Positions 26,401 to 38,449 are shown, counted from the stretch's first letter. The stretch is DNA of 64,000 nucleotides from Nectonema munidae (GCA_030549495.1 JAUIRK010000971.1:248001-312000), one strand, 5' to 3'. Numbers and translations: made by a program. The notes: generated by a model not told the origin, from the letters alone.

Positions 26401-29400
26401 TTTTTTTTAATTTTTTTTTCTCCTGTATTTAAAAATAAAACTACACATTTTAAAGATAAGAAATTTGAAATTTTTCAATAAATTAAAAGGTTTAATGAAA
26501 AAAAAATATTTTTAGTTTATTCCTAATAACTTATAGGTTTATAAAATTTACTTCTAAGCAGCTGCTAAGTTTGTGATAAAGATGAGCTAGCTGTATCCTA
26601 CACAGGCTAATGTATGAAGATATATCACCCTACTATATAAGATTATTTCGTTCAAGCTCTTCCTAGGCCTCCTTAGATCATTAATTAATTGTGTTGTGTT
26701 TAATTCAGGACATTGAACTTTCAAACCTGGTATCACTCGAGAAGAAGAAGAAGCTGGAGAACGAGCACATTGAGTTGAAGAAGAAGTTGGCCTACTGCAT
26801 CAAACAATCAGCGCCCACACTCTCCTACTCCTCTGCTACGACGTCTGCCTCTTCACTCCAAACCCCTATTTCGTCTCATGATGGTATGTCCCTCTTTTTA
26901 CTTCCCTTCTAACTAAGTACTCAATGTGGGTTCTTTTTCCCGGAATTTTTCCAATTAATTTATCGTTTTTAACGCTTTTAGGGACAACAAATTTGAACTA
27001 ATGGTTTCCTTTCTTTTACAATGTAATTTAATATATTTAAAGGAGTTTTTGGGAGATTGGTGTCACAGAAGACACCGGCCCTCAAAGTGCTAATATGATC
27101 CTTTTATCCTAATCATCTGGTTATTTCCCTTACATTTATTAGGGCGTCTGATAGAAAAATATCCGACTCTCAGCGATTTACTCTGTTTCCTTCGGCATTT
27201 AACGGAATTTTAGTGAGAGATACTTTATTCCTTAAAATTAATTATCGTGAAACTTTTAAAAATTTGTATAATTACAACTAATATCTAATTTTTTATCAAT
27301 CCTATGAGGGTACTCTATGGGTAAAGTTTTTGCGACGTCTCAAAGAATTGCTAAAATGGGCAGACACATTCCCGAAAATATCAATTCAAAAAAGTTTTGA
27401 TTCTTGCAACATATTAAATTTTTCTTTTGCTCTCTTTTTTCAGCGTCCACCCTGCAAACAATAAGAACTTGCTTTGATTGTTCTTTTGTAGTTTAGGTTT
27501 ATTCAATTTCTTTCAAGTGAAAAGTATGCAGCCACCGTTTTAATGTCTTTCAAATGTAACATTATTATTCTGATTGGCAAAATTTCTTCTCTTTTTTTAA
27601 ACTTTAAAATGAACCCATGGACGAACAAGGTCGGAATTTTTAGGGAGGGTGATTTTCTTTTGATGTTTTTTTAACTATTAACAATTTTTGATGAACGAAT
27701 CCATTTTTTATATAAATGGCTGTAGAGTAGCATGGTTCAAAAAGGAATTCACTAGAATTTAAATTCACAAATACCCATTTCTAAAATTTTAGATATTTAG
27801 CTTGAAAAATTTACCTCACGGTACGCAGATCAAGTTGCTTTGCCCTTAAATCCTGTTAAGTCTGTTGATAAAATTAAAGTTGATTTAAAACTCTCAACTG
27901 TAAAATCATTTCATGCTTGTTTGGTCTTGGTCTTTCAGGAAAACACAGTCATACACATTTTTGCTCAAAATAAAGAAAATTGTTATGCTGAATTTTGGGA
28001 ATCTATCTAATTTATTTTTTTAATTTGAAATGAAAATATTACCAAAAAGTTTGATTTTTTTTTTAAATTTTTTTTCTTTCTGTTATAAAATAAGTTTACT
28101 ATGAAATTCAAGTTCCTGGGATTTAATTTGGTAGAATTTTGTGTTAGCTTCGCAAAAATTTCTAACTTTACACTAATGAAAAAGGATTTAATGATAGTAT
28201 GATGGTGAATGACAAAGTGAAAATAAACAATCAAATGGTAAAATATATGCAGTCCTTTATATGCCTCATGTTTCAGAATAAACGATGACAAACGTCTTAA
28301 TCTAACCTCACCACAAACTTTGTAGGATTATTGGCAAAGCGGCTTTTTACTCTTAAGTGTCCTTCTTGACGATTTTTTTGCTGGCATAAACTTTTTGCTT
28401 CTCGGAGAAAAGTGCGAAAAAATTAATTTGATCCACTTTATATTTCATGTAATAAGTGCATTCATCTAATGAATAGTGGTGCATTAAGCTACATTGTAAT
28501 CTATAAAATCGATCCTTAACCGATCAATGTACTTATTCGTGTATGCACAAATTAGGCTAATTGCAGTGCTATCCATTCATTTAACAAATCTTTCCTAGAT
28601 TGTGATTTGTAAATCTATATCTGTTAGTATTCAGGATTGATGTTCTCGAAGGTGACACAGGAAATTTGAAAATGCAGCCATTTCTTCTCTCTCAAATGCA
28701 CGATAAACTTTGGTGCTTCTTCTATGACCATTATTAATCTTTCGCAAAGTACATGCGTTGTCAAATGAGTCTTATTATTTAATTATTTTAGTCTTTAATT
28801 ATTCATTTTTTGCAAGTTAAGCAAAATTTCGTTTATCAGAATTGAGGCAGCCTAAAGATTTGGTCACCGGCGAATTTGAGACATCCCAATTTGAATTTAT
28901 TGCCATTTTATGGATAGATGATGATAAAAGTTTTTAAGAATAAGCGTTATTATTGTTCTACTTGCGAAAGAATAAAGTGCATAGCCATTAGGAGTTTATT
29001 TTCTTTTTTTATCCTCAAAAAGTATTTACAAAATATCAATTTCAAAGTATCTAAAATTCTCAAAGTAAATACCACCAAATGTTTAAACCAATAGAATACG
29101 TTTAAATGTTTTATATTTTACATTTATATAATACTCTTTGTTGTGTGCGAAGACGTGCACTGCTAGGGCATGGCCAAGCCATGTGGGGTGTAAACTGATT
29201 TCTTCCCGCATGCCCTGGACTCTCGTGTGTATGTGTGTGTTACAAAGCAGGAAGCATATTTTACGGCCTTATATCAAGGAGCGCTTCACAAGGGATTGAT
29301 AACCCATTTCATCTCAGAAAGAGCACAGGAGATTTAAACCAAGAAATCTGCGTAGACGATGAGATGAAATGAATTGAATGAACTTCTCGTTAGCCAAACT

Positions 29401-29685
29401 TTTAAATACCCACTCGTATTTTCCTGCTGGACCATATGAATGTGGATACTTTGATTTTTAGGCAAGTACATGGTGAGCTTGTTGTCCTATCGACCAGTCA
29501 AATTGCGCACGGTGAGCGAAAGTAGCAATGGATCAACCAACTCATCACATTCTTCCTCTTCATCAGCTGCACCGTCACCATCTAGTTCTTTGTCCCACTC
29601 ATCATCTCTGGGCACCGACAATGCAATGTTCTTCGACAATCTTTCTGGCGGAGATGTCAACTCAGGTAACAACACATCTTATTAG
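23342..29685 (+). CDS. MXD/Mad-like bHLH-zipper transcription factor (three exons, N-terminus not found)
   Basis: Three exons (23342-23453, 26709-26883, 29462-29685) join in phase to give helix 1, loop, helix 2, leucine zipper and a Ser-rich tail. The first exon encodes RAYLRKCLETLKKAVPLNRS followed by TRHTTLGLLNDAISFIN; the RHTTLGLL helix 2 is the hallmark of the MXD branch of the Myc/Max/Mad network. Known family members bind Max and E-box DNA in the nucleus and usually repress. The second exon continues into a Leu-rich coiled coil (DIELSNLVSLEKKKK...LENEHIELKKKL). The exon encoding the basic DNA-contact region and N-terminal Sin3-binding helix was not found and probably lies further left. 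The tail differs from vertebrate MXD, as expected for an invertebrate orthologue. Confidence 0.85.
24685..25221 (-). mobile_element. Cut-down piggyBac-type element with Cys-rich tail
   Basis: The ends CCCTCACTCGTACAG and CGTGTTCGAATGAGGG are inverted, and TTAA follows the right one (the left flank is GATA). On the - strand the part near the left end reads CRSNCSSCGVLICPKHRIQG, then EEYCLLCNKNLFLK and a stop, a Cys/His-rich segment like the C-terminal RING-like domain of piggyBac transposases. An upstream stretch with KDVVGCKRKTISYSRPC is in another frame, so the tail is frameshifted. At about 540 bp most of the transposase is missing. It lies in intron 1 of the MXD-like gene. Assignment is from ends plus Cys pattern. 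Confidence 0.65.
25226..26708. other. Intron sequence of the MXD-like gene
   Basis: Rest of the 3.26-kb intron between helix 2 and the zipper. No further exon or element was recognised. A 73-codon frame at 25820-26041 has no motif or splice context. Confidence 0.5.
26709..26883 (+). CDS. MXD-like exon: leucine zipper
   Basis: 175 nt between TTTAATTCAG and GTATGT. It starts in phase 0 (DIELSNLVSLEKKKK) and ends one base into a Gly codon. The encoded zipper is followed by a Ser/Thr-rich segment (SAPTLSYSSATTSASS). GC content is clearly above that of its surroundings. Confidence 0.88.
26884..29461. other. Intron sequence of the MXD-like gene
   Basis: A 2.58-kb AT-rich intron. A GC-richer patch near 29140-29290 with a short TG repeat shows no coding frame that splices in. 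Confidence 0.5.
29462..29685 (+). CDS. MXD-like terminal exon: Ser-rich tail
   Basis: Follows the acceptor TTGATTTTTAG. The first two bases complete Gly (HDG|KYMVSLLSYRPVKLRT), then a Ser-rich stretch leads to LGTDNAMFFDNLSGGDVNS and a TAG stop. AATAAA signals at about 29716, 29740 and 29755 support a 3' end here. A GTAACA just before the stop could instead act as a donor, so a further exon cannot be excluded. Confidence 0.8.
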
Positions 29686-30299
29686 GGACGGTCGCTTAGC
29701 CCAAACTAGCTTGCCGAATAAACCCACAAATGTTCCATGAAATAAATTTTCGCTTAATAAAAGTTTAAAAATTTTACTGCCGTGAAAATTACAAAATACC
29801 TCTTTGCTTCAATTTAATAATAAAAAGTAAGAATTTGAAGAGATTTATAAATAATAATTTTCTTCCTCTAAAATTTTTAACTTTTCCATAATCATTTTAT
29901 TCATTTTTGATGTTTTTGTTCCACTCATTCCATGAAAAAAATACTACAATAAAAAATACGTCTGATGAAGATACCAACAAAAATTCTGAAAAAGTGAAAT
30001 GCTACGTTCTCTATATAAAATTTACCACACTTGAAACTTGAAATATAAAAAAAGTATAAAAAATATCGCACATTTCAGTCTTATTAGATAGGCTTACTCT
30101 TAGCGTGAAAAATTTAATAAAAAAATGATAAATCAGCGTAACAATCTCGACACAAAAGGTTTTATATCGATCACAATAATTTTCTTGCATCAAATAACCT
30201 TGAAAATTCTTTTTTTGCAAATTCTATAGGCTCTTTTTTTTCGTAGATGGAACAATCGCACCTTCATCTCTACAAATTTTGTATTTTTCAAAACTTTTT

Positions 30300-30568
30300 A
30301 TTTTCAAAATTTTTTATAAATGAATTTTTGTCCAGTGAACACACCACCATTATTATCCGACATTACACTTGCACTGTCAGCGCCCAACTGCACGAATTTT
30401 ATCAAGTCTCATTACCTTTTTTGTAATTGTGAACGCATCACTACCTTCTAGCTCGGCAATAGAGAAAAATGGTTTATACATGATAGGGTCATTGACATAG
30501 CGAAAACGAATTGATAATTTTTCATTTTCGCTATTGTTTTTGCACTCATCTATTAAGATTGAGTACAT
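30300..30568 (-). pseudogene. hAT transposase fragment (DUF4371-like core)
   Basis: The frame starts MYSILIDECKNNSENEKLSI and continues RYVNDPIMYKPFFSIAELEG, matching the SILIDESTD...RYVD pattern of hAT transposases of the DUF4371/ZMYM type. After a one-base shift near 30400 the next catalytic region appears as GADSASVMSDNNGGVF. Only about 85 residues of the core survive. No terminal repeats were recognised. Confidence 0.75.
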
Positions 30569-30599
30569 TCCTAATTTTTGTCTCTAATCACCTGAATAA

Positions 30600-30688
30600 T
30601 GGTAAAGGTACCGTGGGATGTTTTTATCGAGAAGGTACACTTGAGCAGCGTGTATGGAACTACGAGGAAGGTAGGCTTTATGCTTTCA
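30600..30688 (-). repeat. SINE tail fragment
   Basis: GGTAAAGGTACCGTGGGATG through GAGGAAGGTAGGCTTTATG matches the 3' half of the SINE at 12402 and 53346. The tRNA-like head with its B box is absent. Confidence 0.65.
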
Positions 30689-30996
30689 CCAGTTATTGAA
30701 ACCGATGGTCACAAATGCCTTTTCAGATTTGGATGTTCTACTATTGAAACAACTGAATGCTTAACAAGAATCCTTATCGCTAGATATTCTATGCTCTAAC
30801 CAAGTGAAAATTGTATTCCACGACTCTAAAAACGATCTTTTTGTGTATCTTTAGGCGATAGAATTCTTGCTTAACACTGTTGGATAACTTGCTTTGTTTC
30901 AAGGTTGAACTTTTTATTTTCAATATCATGCTCTCTATCTAAAAAGCTCTTTCAAAAATTTCAGCATTTCCTTTTTACATAGCGAACTTTTTAACC

Positions 30997-32400
30997 TTAA
31001 GATCTTTCAACTTCTCTGATAGTAATTATTTCATCTTCCTCCTTTTCCTCTTCTTTTACAGAGCTTTTATCCGTACCTTCATCTTTCAGCATACTTTTTG
31101 GGTCACGATCCCAATTTACTTCTTGGTCGTGAACTACAAGATTGTTTTCTCTTTCCTGTGAAGGAATAACGTTTAAATGGTGAAACTCACTAGAGAGTTT
31201 GTTCATCTCATTTGTCACTTCATTAATGACACTTTCTTTATCATTTACTTCATTGTTTGAAACTTCAGAGGTTGAAGATTTCAAAAAACCAGCGTGATGA
31301 AAACATTTAGTAATTGTACTTTCATCAACTTCATCCTGAGCTGTTATTACTTCTATCATCATCAGCCAAACTGTTTAAAACATTATTGAGTTTTTTTCTG
31401 TATTTTAGCTTGACAATTTGTATAATGCCTTAATCTAAGGCTGTAAAACTGAAGTGGTTTTATGTGGTAAAAAATTAATTTAACATTACTCAACATGAGG
31501 TTGGGAAGGTGCATTAACTAGAAAGAGAAGGATTTGTCGATTTTGATTTCTCATTTTTGAGTTGAAAAGATTTAGCTATTTTTAAAAATTTTTGATGTCA
31601 TCCAAGCTTTATTATTCCATTCATAGAAAATTGGTAATGTATCAATTTTTGTTTTCTTGAAACATCTTGGTTTAGCTGATTTTCTGATGATCATAGGCTT
31701 GAATTTTTTGCCAGTCATAGAAGCAGCCAGAACTAAAGTTACTCTTTCTTTCAATTGTTTTATTCCAGAAGAACTTGAACCTTAAAAAAACCTTAAAAGA
31801 AAGAAAAATTGAAAAATATAGCATACCTTTCAATTGGAAGGATCTTTTTCCTATTGTGTTTCTATACAATAGTACGGTTTCATCAATATTGAATATATTT
31901 TTCGCATGATAGTTTTACCACAAATGTTGTAACTCCATTTTGAGGTTTTTTTAGACTCCCAATTTTCAACACTGCCAATTTCTCCAGAACAGGATTTAAA
32001 AACAAAGTTATTGCGCTTTATGAAGCACTCAAGCCATCAATTTGATGCTTAAAATTTATCATTTCCAAAATTTTTAGCAAATTTAAGAGTTCTTTCTTGA
32101 ATCAATGGTCCACTAATTTGAACATTTCTACATGTCATATCTTGAAACCAACGCCAAGCTAGTTCATTGATATTTGTATTTTCTGTATGACGAAATTTCC
32201 TTTTTCTTTCAAAACTTTCATTAGAGTTTAATATTTCATCTTTTTTTCTTACTATCCTTTGAATTTGATCTTTACTAACGCCAACTTGTTCGGCTACTTT
32301 TCTTGAACTTTTAAGCTGCTCGTAACATTTTAAAACTTCACACTTTGGATTGAATTCAAGACTTTTATTTTTTCTTTTCTTTTGACATTTTAATGGTTAA
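30997..32400 (-). pseudogene. pogo/Tigger-like transposase pseudogene
   Basis: The N-terminal part (about 32080-32390) has a CENP-B-type helix-turn-helix: CEVLKCYEQLKSSRKVAEQV, GVSKDQIQRIVRKKDEIL, then ELAWRWFQDMTCRNVQISGP. The DDE core survives at 31572-31754 as RVTLVLAASMTGKKFKPM, PRCFKK and NNKAWMTSKIF, close to Tigger/Jerky proteins. The C-terminal piece at 30997-31362 contains STITKCFHHAGFLKSS and an acidic tail. The frame is interrupted many times, and parts of the core are missing between 31362 and 31572. Terminal repeats were not identified. Confidence 0.85.
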
Positions 32401-32587
32401 ACGCAAAAGTATTGTAAAAAAAGAAAAACACTATTATATAAACGTTAACAATGGCTCATCATTCCTAGCTCATTCATTATATACGTCCATTCGATCAAAG
32501 ATACTGCTCATTCCCTCACTACATTTCTTTAACTTATCCTAATAGAAAAAACACGTGGAATCAATTTATCATCAGTACAAATGGGTG

Positions 32588-32591
32588 ATGC

Positions 32592-32628
<37 letters not shown>
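32588..32628. repeat. CT microsatellite
   Basis: About 40 bp of CT dinucleotides with one interruption near the left end. Confidence 0.95.
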
Positions 32629-32631
<3 letters not shown>

Positions 32632-33112
32632 TTCTGCAATGACTTTTACTTTGAATGGTTGCTATAAACAAGCAAAGGGATTTATGTAAAATGATGAGCA
32701 GCACATCTGACAGATATCGTCAAACTAATTGGCATTGTGTTTCTGTTTATCAACATTACTGGCGCTTCTAGGAGATTCAATCGAAAGACAAACTATCGAA
32801 AAATCCCTTTTTAAGCTGATATCCACTCTTACATGGGTGAGAGAGACAGAAAGAGAAAGAGATGAGGAAATCTGTCGGATATGCTTTGTCTCCCACTCCC
32901 GTACTGGCGCTTCATAGCAGGTTTTTAGTTGCATGAAGGTTTGAAACACGATGGCGCTGTAGTCGTTATAGGTGGAGCTCTGTTACACGTCAATTTTCAT
33001 TGTCGATGAATTCGTTATTTTTTAAGTGGATCAAATAGAGAGGTAGCGCTTTTGACTGTAATTTGATTTAAAAGTTCCTTAAAATCAAGAAATCGTCTTG
33101 GTCAGTTGAAAC

Positions 33113-33843
33113 TAGAGCTTCTAATTTCTCGATAAAATTTTATTCTCGAGAAACGAGAAAAAAGATATATGATTCTCGAGAAAAGTTTCGAGAAGTTAAA
33201 AAATATTAAAAATATTTTACGAAAAAAAAATTTATTTTGTTTTATTACTAAAATAACTTTTTAAAAAAACAAGAGCATTTAAAGATTCGTTTTTCAAACT
33301 CAATCGTTTTGAAGATAAAGTATTTGATACATTTGAGAAGATTCTTTCGCATTGACAAGAAGTTGGTTGGATGCATAAAAGAGAATTTTTTAACAATTGC
33401 ATCGATTCTGATAAATCGAAATTTTTGTTTTGTTTGAACATCTGTAGTTCTTCTTCTATTGTACTAACTTTTTCTTCTTTTTTATCATACATGAATTCTT
33501 TAATTTCTCTATTTAAACTTTGAGTTAGAGATTCTTCTTCAAACTCATCAACAGATTCGACTTGAATTTGGCTTTCTTGTATAACAGTTCCATGCTCCGA
33601 ATAATGAGAAAAAAATTTATCAAAAATATTTTTTGCACATTCTAAAATTTCTTCAAAATTTGAATATTCAAAAGTTGATCGTGCATTACACATATTTATT
33701 TATTTTTTATTAATATTTATTCAAAATTTAAAATGTTTTCAGTAAAAAAAAATTTTAATTCTTGAGTCTCAACAAAAATTTCTCTAGAATCAAGAAATAA
33801 AAAAATTCTAAAATTCTCGAGAAATCTCGAGACAGAAGCTCTA
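33113..33843 (-). mobile_element. Internally deleted hAT transposon with perfect target duplication
   Basis: A 731-bp element begins TAGAGCTTCTAATTTCTCGA and ends TCTCGAGACAGAAGCTCTA, inverted ends, and is flanked on both sides by GTTGAAAC, a perfect 8-bp duplication. The palindrome-like motif TTCTCGAGAA is repeated inside both ends. Only the 3' part of a transposase is left, so it depends on another element for movement. Confidence 0.92.
33232..33693 (-). CDS. hAT dimerisation-domain fragment
   Basis: An open frame of 153 codons ends just inside the element. Its last 50 residues include CIQPTSCQCERIFSNVSNTL and NESLNALVFLKSYF, the conserved hAT C-terminal (dimerisation) domain. The upstream acidic segment is typical linker sequence. 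The catalytic region is missing because the element is internally deleted, so it cannot be an active transposase, though a short protein could be made. Confidence 0.85.
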   Translation of the reverse strand: MCNARSTFEYSNFEEILECAKNIFDKFFSHYSEHGTVIQESQIQVESVDEFEEESLTQSLNREIKEFMYDKKEEKVSTIEEELQMFKQNKNFDLSESMQLLKNSLLCIQPTSCQCERIFSNVSNTLSSKRLSLKNESLNALVFLKSYFSNKTK

Positions 33844-34111
33844 GTTGAAACGGGTCAAAACAAGAAAAGTGATTTCCAAAATGAATAAATCCTCTAAAAC
33901 ATCTTTTAAATAAAGATATCCACGTTTTGAGATTGTCGCTTTATTGCGCACGTTTTTGAAACCTCGTCATACGCTTCATATTATTCAATGCGTTTTTCTA
34001 TAACTTCAAGCTCTCGCGAACTGCATTTTGTTTTAGTCTCATGATACTTATTGCATGTTTTTATCTTTTAGGTTGTGCGAATATAAGCGTGGGAAGCTAT
34101 TGAGAATGTAA

Positions 34112-36949
34112 GCCCCTTTTAAAACAGCCAATCTCTTCTTTTATTCTCAACTCTTGATGGCTGCTGTTGCTGATATAATATTACATATAACAAAAGCATT
34201 TTTATTTTATGACAACAACAACAAACTCATATTTTATTTATTTATATATACACACACATATATATATAGATACGCAAATATTTATTCCTGTATGAAAAAA
34301 TTATATTATAAATTATTTTAAAAGTATTTATTTTTCCATATTTGAATTTGGGACAAGAAGAAAGCAACAACAATACTGTGCTATCCATTCCTCCCCCGAA
34401 ATGTTCTTCTCCTCTCTCACTCTCTACAAGATCTCATTTGTTTCATTTTATTTTCTGACGCAAAGAATTTTAGAAGTTTTAAGTGCATCCTCCTCCTCCC
34501 TCATCCCAATTAAGCACTTTTACCTCAAAGTATAAATCCATGTCACATGTGTGCCTTTGTAATTCATTTCTTTGATTAGTTCACAATTTTAGTCACATCA
34601 TAGAGTAAAAACTGTCATTTTGTACTTGAACGATGTCTGCGGCCACCCCTTTAATACTTGCTATCTTTACCCATAGATTGTATTTATCTTTTATGCCAAA
34701 TTTAAAGTAAATATGATTTTTATAAATATATCACATAATATATTGCTTTTCCTTAATAAATTATTTTTAAAATGATATTTTTCTGTATATCATTCATTTA
34801 CGCACTTAACAACCAGAGTAACCTTACTAATAATGGTCTGAACCCTTTCAGACACCGTGTGCCACCAATTTTACTCAAGAAATAAAAATCTTCTGCGAAA
34901 AGAAGTTATTTGAAAATCCAATCAATATGAGTCAAGTTTCTAATGTAATTAATTAAAAATATTCCCATAAAGAGTGCTGACTAGAAAACATTTCTTGCAT
35001 AATTCGATCATAAAGAACACAACGCAAATATGTAGTCAAAAAATACAGTTGAATGTTCTAGTTATAAATATCTTCACATTTTTTTCTTGATTACATTTTT
35101 TTTGTTTATCTGTCTTAGAGAACTGTATTAAAAATTGGGAATCTTAATTATAGCATTAATTATAAAAATATGAGCCTTGGTTTGTTGTTGGCTCACAGAT
35201 TACACTATCTGAGTATAAGAAAAACTAAGTGAACATTTTTCTATCCATGGTTTCTGTGTATACGTTTTGTTAACTTTCTTAGCAAAAAGTGATGCATAAG
35301 TGTAATCTTATTTGTGGAAAAGTTATTTGTGCAAAAAGCTTTTGCAATAAGCGCAAAACTAAAATTTGAAAAGTATTTTTTTATTCTTATTTTTATAGAG
35401 AAGCGCAATTTGAGATAAACTTTTTTGAAGATTTCACTGGCTCTTCGAAAATTTTATGAAAGGATGTATAGCAGATCGCGTTGTGTTGAATGCAATGAGA
35501 ACTCTTTCAAAATCACGGAAATCAGATAAATGAGCTTGCCTGTCTATTCTCATGTTTTAGACCAGGGATGGCGAACTTTTTTGTGCAACCCTTCAATTTT
35601 TAAATATTTCTTCGAGTAGAGTCGTTTTCGAAGAAAAAAGTAGATGAATATAATCAAAAGGATGACATTTTAAAATTATTTTAATCAAGTAATAGACACT
35701 TTGTTTTCAAGAAACAAAGCGTCAGATTTTCAAATGTTTTAAACAAACAAAGGTAGGTACTTTTAATACAAATTAATGGCTTCTTTGGGGATAGCATTTT
35801 GATATCAGGCTCTAGCATAGCGGTTCTTAGTTTCTATTGGTCTTTCAAATAGTTTGTCAACTGTGTCTTCAACAAATCCTTCATGTGTTTCAAGTAATAA
35901 GATATGGACTTATAAAACTGTATTGAAGAAAATCAGGAAATCAGCGGTGTGAAAATTCACGAAGACGGAGTTTTAATTGAATTTTTTCTTTTATTAACCC
36001 AATTCGTGACGAGATATTATTATTTTCTCCCCTTCTTTTTTTTCCTTAAAATATTGAATATTTTAACCAAATTCTCGTGTGAATCTACTAAATAAATGAT
36101 TGCGAATCTGATGGTGTTATTTATTTTTCATGAAAACCAATCAAATCTGTCAATCAATCGCAAATATATTATAATTCCACATTTTTTGACTTAATATTAT
36201 CTTAATTTATTTAATATACAAAAATTTGATGACCCAAAATATTTCACATGTGACTTAATGCCAAACACTTTTTCTCATAATTTTTAATTAAACACACAGC
36301 AAATTAAATATGCTCAATTTGATTCAAAATAATTTTGTCACTATAGATTTAAATTGCGATTACTGTTTAACTTTGGTTAATTTGTAGTCAGATATTTTTT
36401 TTTATATCATTTTTGAACAATTTTCATCCTATTTAGCAAATCGACCTTTCTCTTTTTATCATGACATTTTTTGTCAATATCTACAGAAGTAATGAATACT
36501 ACATTTCAATGTGGTTAAAAGGGTTATATATTTAGTTAATTCGACACTATATTGACTATTATATATTTATTCCCAATCGATAAAACAATTTTCTTTCTTG
36601 ATATGAAAATGATTTTATCCATCTCATAAATAGTGATGGGACCAAATTTCTACTCAAACCGACCTCAAATCATGTTCGATAACGTATAAAAGTAAAAATC
36701 TTCATTAATAAACATATATATGCGTTATATATTACAATATATTTAAAGGGTCAGCAAAAATTGTTTTAAAATGGCTTGGTGAAAAATATTACTGTGTACT
36801 ACTCAATCTGAACACTTTTGGCCGTCCTTGTTTTAATTCTTGTTCCTTAGTTTATCCTTCTTGCGTTTACTGATTAAAGAGACAGCATTGAACTACATAT
36901 CCCAATAGGACCTATATTATTGTTTTGCTTACAAAACTTTTTAGTAAAA
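34112..36949. other. AT-rich intergenic stretch
   Basis: No supported gene. There is a short AC/AT microsatellite near 34238-34270 and a hAT-like end (CAGGGATGGCGAACTTTTTT) near 35567 without a partner. A piggyBac-B-like start (CCCTTTCAGACACC) occurs at about 34843, without a clear right end. Confidence 0.5.
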
Positions 36950-37790
36950 ACTTTGAAATTTGAAATAGTTAACTGCTTACAAAACTAAAAGTAAAATATC
37001 TAAATCCTAAAATATAAATAATGATATTCTAGGAAATAATTTTTGTCATCAACCACAAATATCATTGACATTTTTACACTTTGATTGCAAAAAATGAGTC
37101 GAGAAATAAAATCAGTTTTTTGATTTATTTTTAAAAAATATATTTTATTTTATTAATATATTGTTTTTGGAGACACTTTCTCAGAGGCAAACTGTAAATA
37201 CTTTTAAGCATGTCCAAATCATAGTTACTAAAACTGAGTTGAGAAATGAAATTTGGTATAAAAAATATACTTTGTTTAAAATTTAATTAATACTCTTGGA
37301 GTTTCAGACGTAACGGCAAAATGGATTGACACTTTGAGACATTTTGAAAGCCAAATTGCAAAAAATGACTTCGAAATTTAAATTTGCATGCTTTATTTAG
37401 TATTAAAACGTCTATTTTTTTTATGAACAATATTCATTCATACAATTTTCAGGCGTTAACCATAAATTTTATCGACACTTAGAATTTTCACACCCTTACT
37501 TCGAAAATTGAGTATGGAAATGTAATCAGCTTGATTGATTTTGTATAAAAATATATATTTTATTTAAATATTTAATATTTTTGGACACCATTTTCAGGCG
37601 AAAACTGCAAATTTGATTGGCATTTACATAAATTTTCACACCCTAATAGTGAAAACTAAGATGAGAAATGAAAACAACATGGACGATTTGGTATAAAAAA
37701 ATTAATTTTATTTAAAATTTGAATGAATGTTTTCGTAAGCAATTTTATCATCAATCAAAATTTTGATCGACATTTGCTACAAAGTTGCGA
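36950..37790. repeat. Degenerate tandem repeat, about 140-bp unit
   Basis: About five to six worn monomers follow one another. Landmark GAGAAATGAAA-type motifs fall at about 37101, 37241, 37371, 37511 and 37661 (spacings 140, 130, 140, 150). Each unit also carries a TTGGTATAAAAAAATATA-like block, TTTTCAGGCG-like sequence, a TTGACATTTA block and CACACCCT or CACTTTGA. The divergence is high, so the array is old. Non-coding. Confidence 0.75.
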
Positions 37791-38009
37791 TGTTTATTGG
37801 ATTTAAGAACGCATCATTATCAATCTTCATTTCGTTTTGTGAATTCTTTTGTTTTACTTCATATGTACGTTTATTTCTCTCGTTTCTTTCATCTTTTGTT
37901 TTTCAGCATTACTGTCAGTTCCCTCTTCTAAACTATTGATTACTGCATCTTTCTCGTTGTCTCTATTTTACAGATATAATAAACCCATATCAATAGAAAA
38001 TAATTATAA

Positions 38010-38183
38010 AGTCTATATCAGCTACTGCCATAGACAGGTGGGGTGTAGACAAAATGTAAGAGCAAATTATAGATACAAAATTACTTTATAGCATATGTAC
38101 AGTAAAATTAATATAGATCAATAATTTTGCAAAATCCTGAAAGTTTTAATATGATATTGCTAGCCTATTTTTTCTACAAATTT
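38010..38183 (-). repeat. 170-bp direct repeat, left copy
   Basis: AGTCTATATCAGCTACTGCC through GATATTGCTAGCC and TTTTTTCT matches 40929-41098 in the same orientation at well over 90% identity by eye. It covers the end and downstream region of the coding relic at 38160-38440. The two copies bracket 2.7 kb of nested insertions. They could be terminal repeats of one element or two copies of the same 3' end. Confidence 0.85.
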
Positions 38184-38440
38184 TGTTGTATTGAAATATG
38201 TGTTGACAGTTTTTGACATGAGCGAGTCATTCATAACGATTTTAGGAAAAGTTACAAAGTTTAAAGGCATAAAATTCAGCCAATTTTGTACAAAAGAAAT
38301 TTTAGTTGAGGGCGGGCTAAAATGGCCCTCCGTCACCGATAGGGATAAAAGGAAATTTTCGGACAATATCTCAACACATTTCTATAAGTTTCTTTGTAGC
38401 TCCTCCAGAGCTTCTGATATATCAACAAGTGAGGATATAT
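38160..38440 (-). pseudogene. Unidentified coding relic, downstream part
   Basis: On the - strand a frame containing SLVDISEALEELQRNL and MSENFLLSLSVTEGHF, ending FNTTKFVEKIG and a stop, looks like real protein sequence and terminates inside the 170-bp repeat. I do not recognise the family. It lies next to a LINE insertion, with similar coding-like sequence on the other side of that insertion at 39790-39960. It is an old, broken element of unknown class. Confidence 0.45.
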
Positions 38441-38449
38441 AAGCCAAGA

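Noticed and set aside
29487-29675. Acidic open frame on the - strand
   Set aside because: It is the antisense shadow of the Ser-rich MXD-like exon.
34080-34113. Small + strand exon between CTTTTAG and GTAAGC
   Set aside because: The splice signals look good, but only about 11 codons result and no neighbouring exon fits its phase.
36950-37790. CRISPR-like array
   Set aside because: Units are contiguous and diverged, with no short identical repeats separated by unique spacers, and the DNA is eukaryotic.
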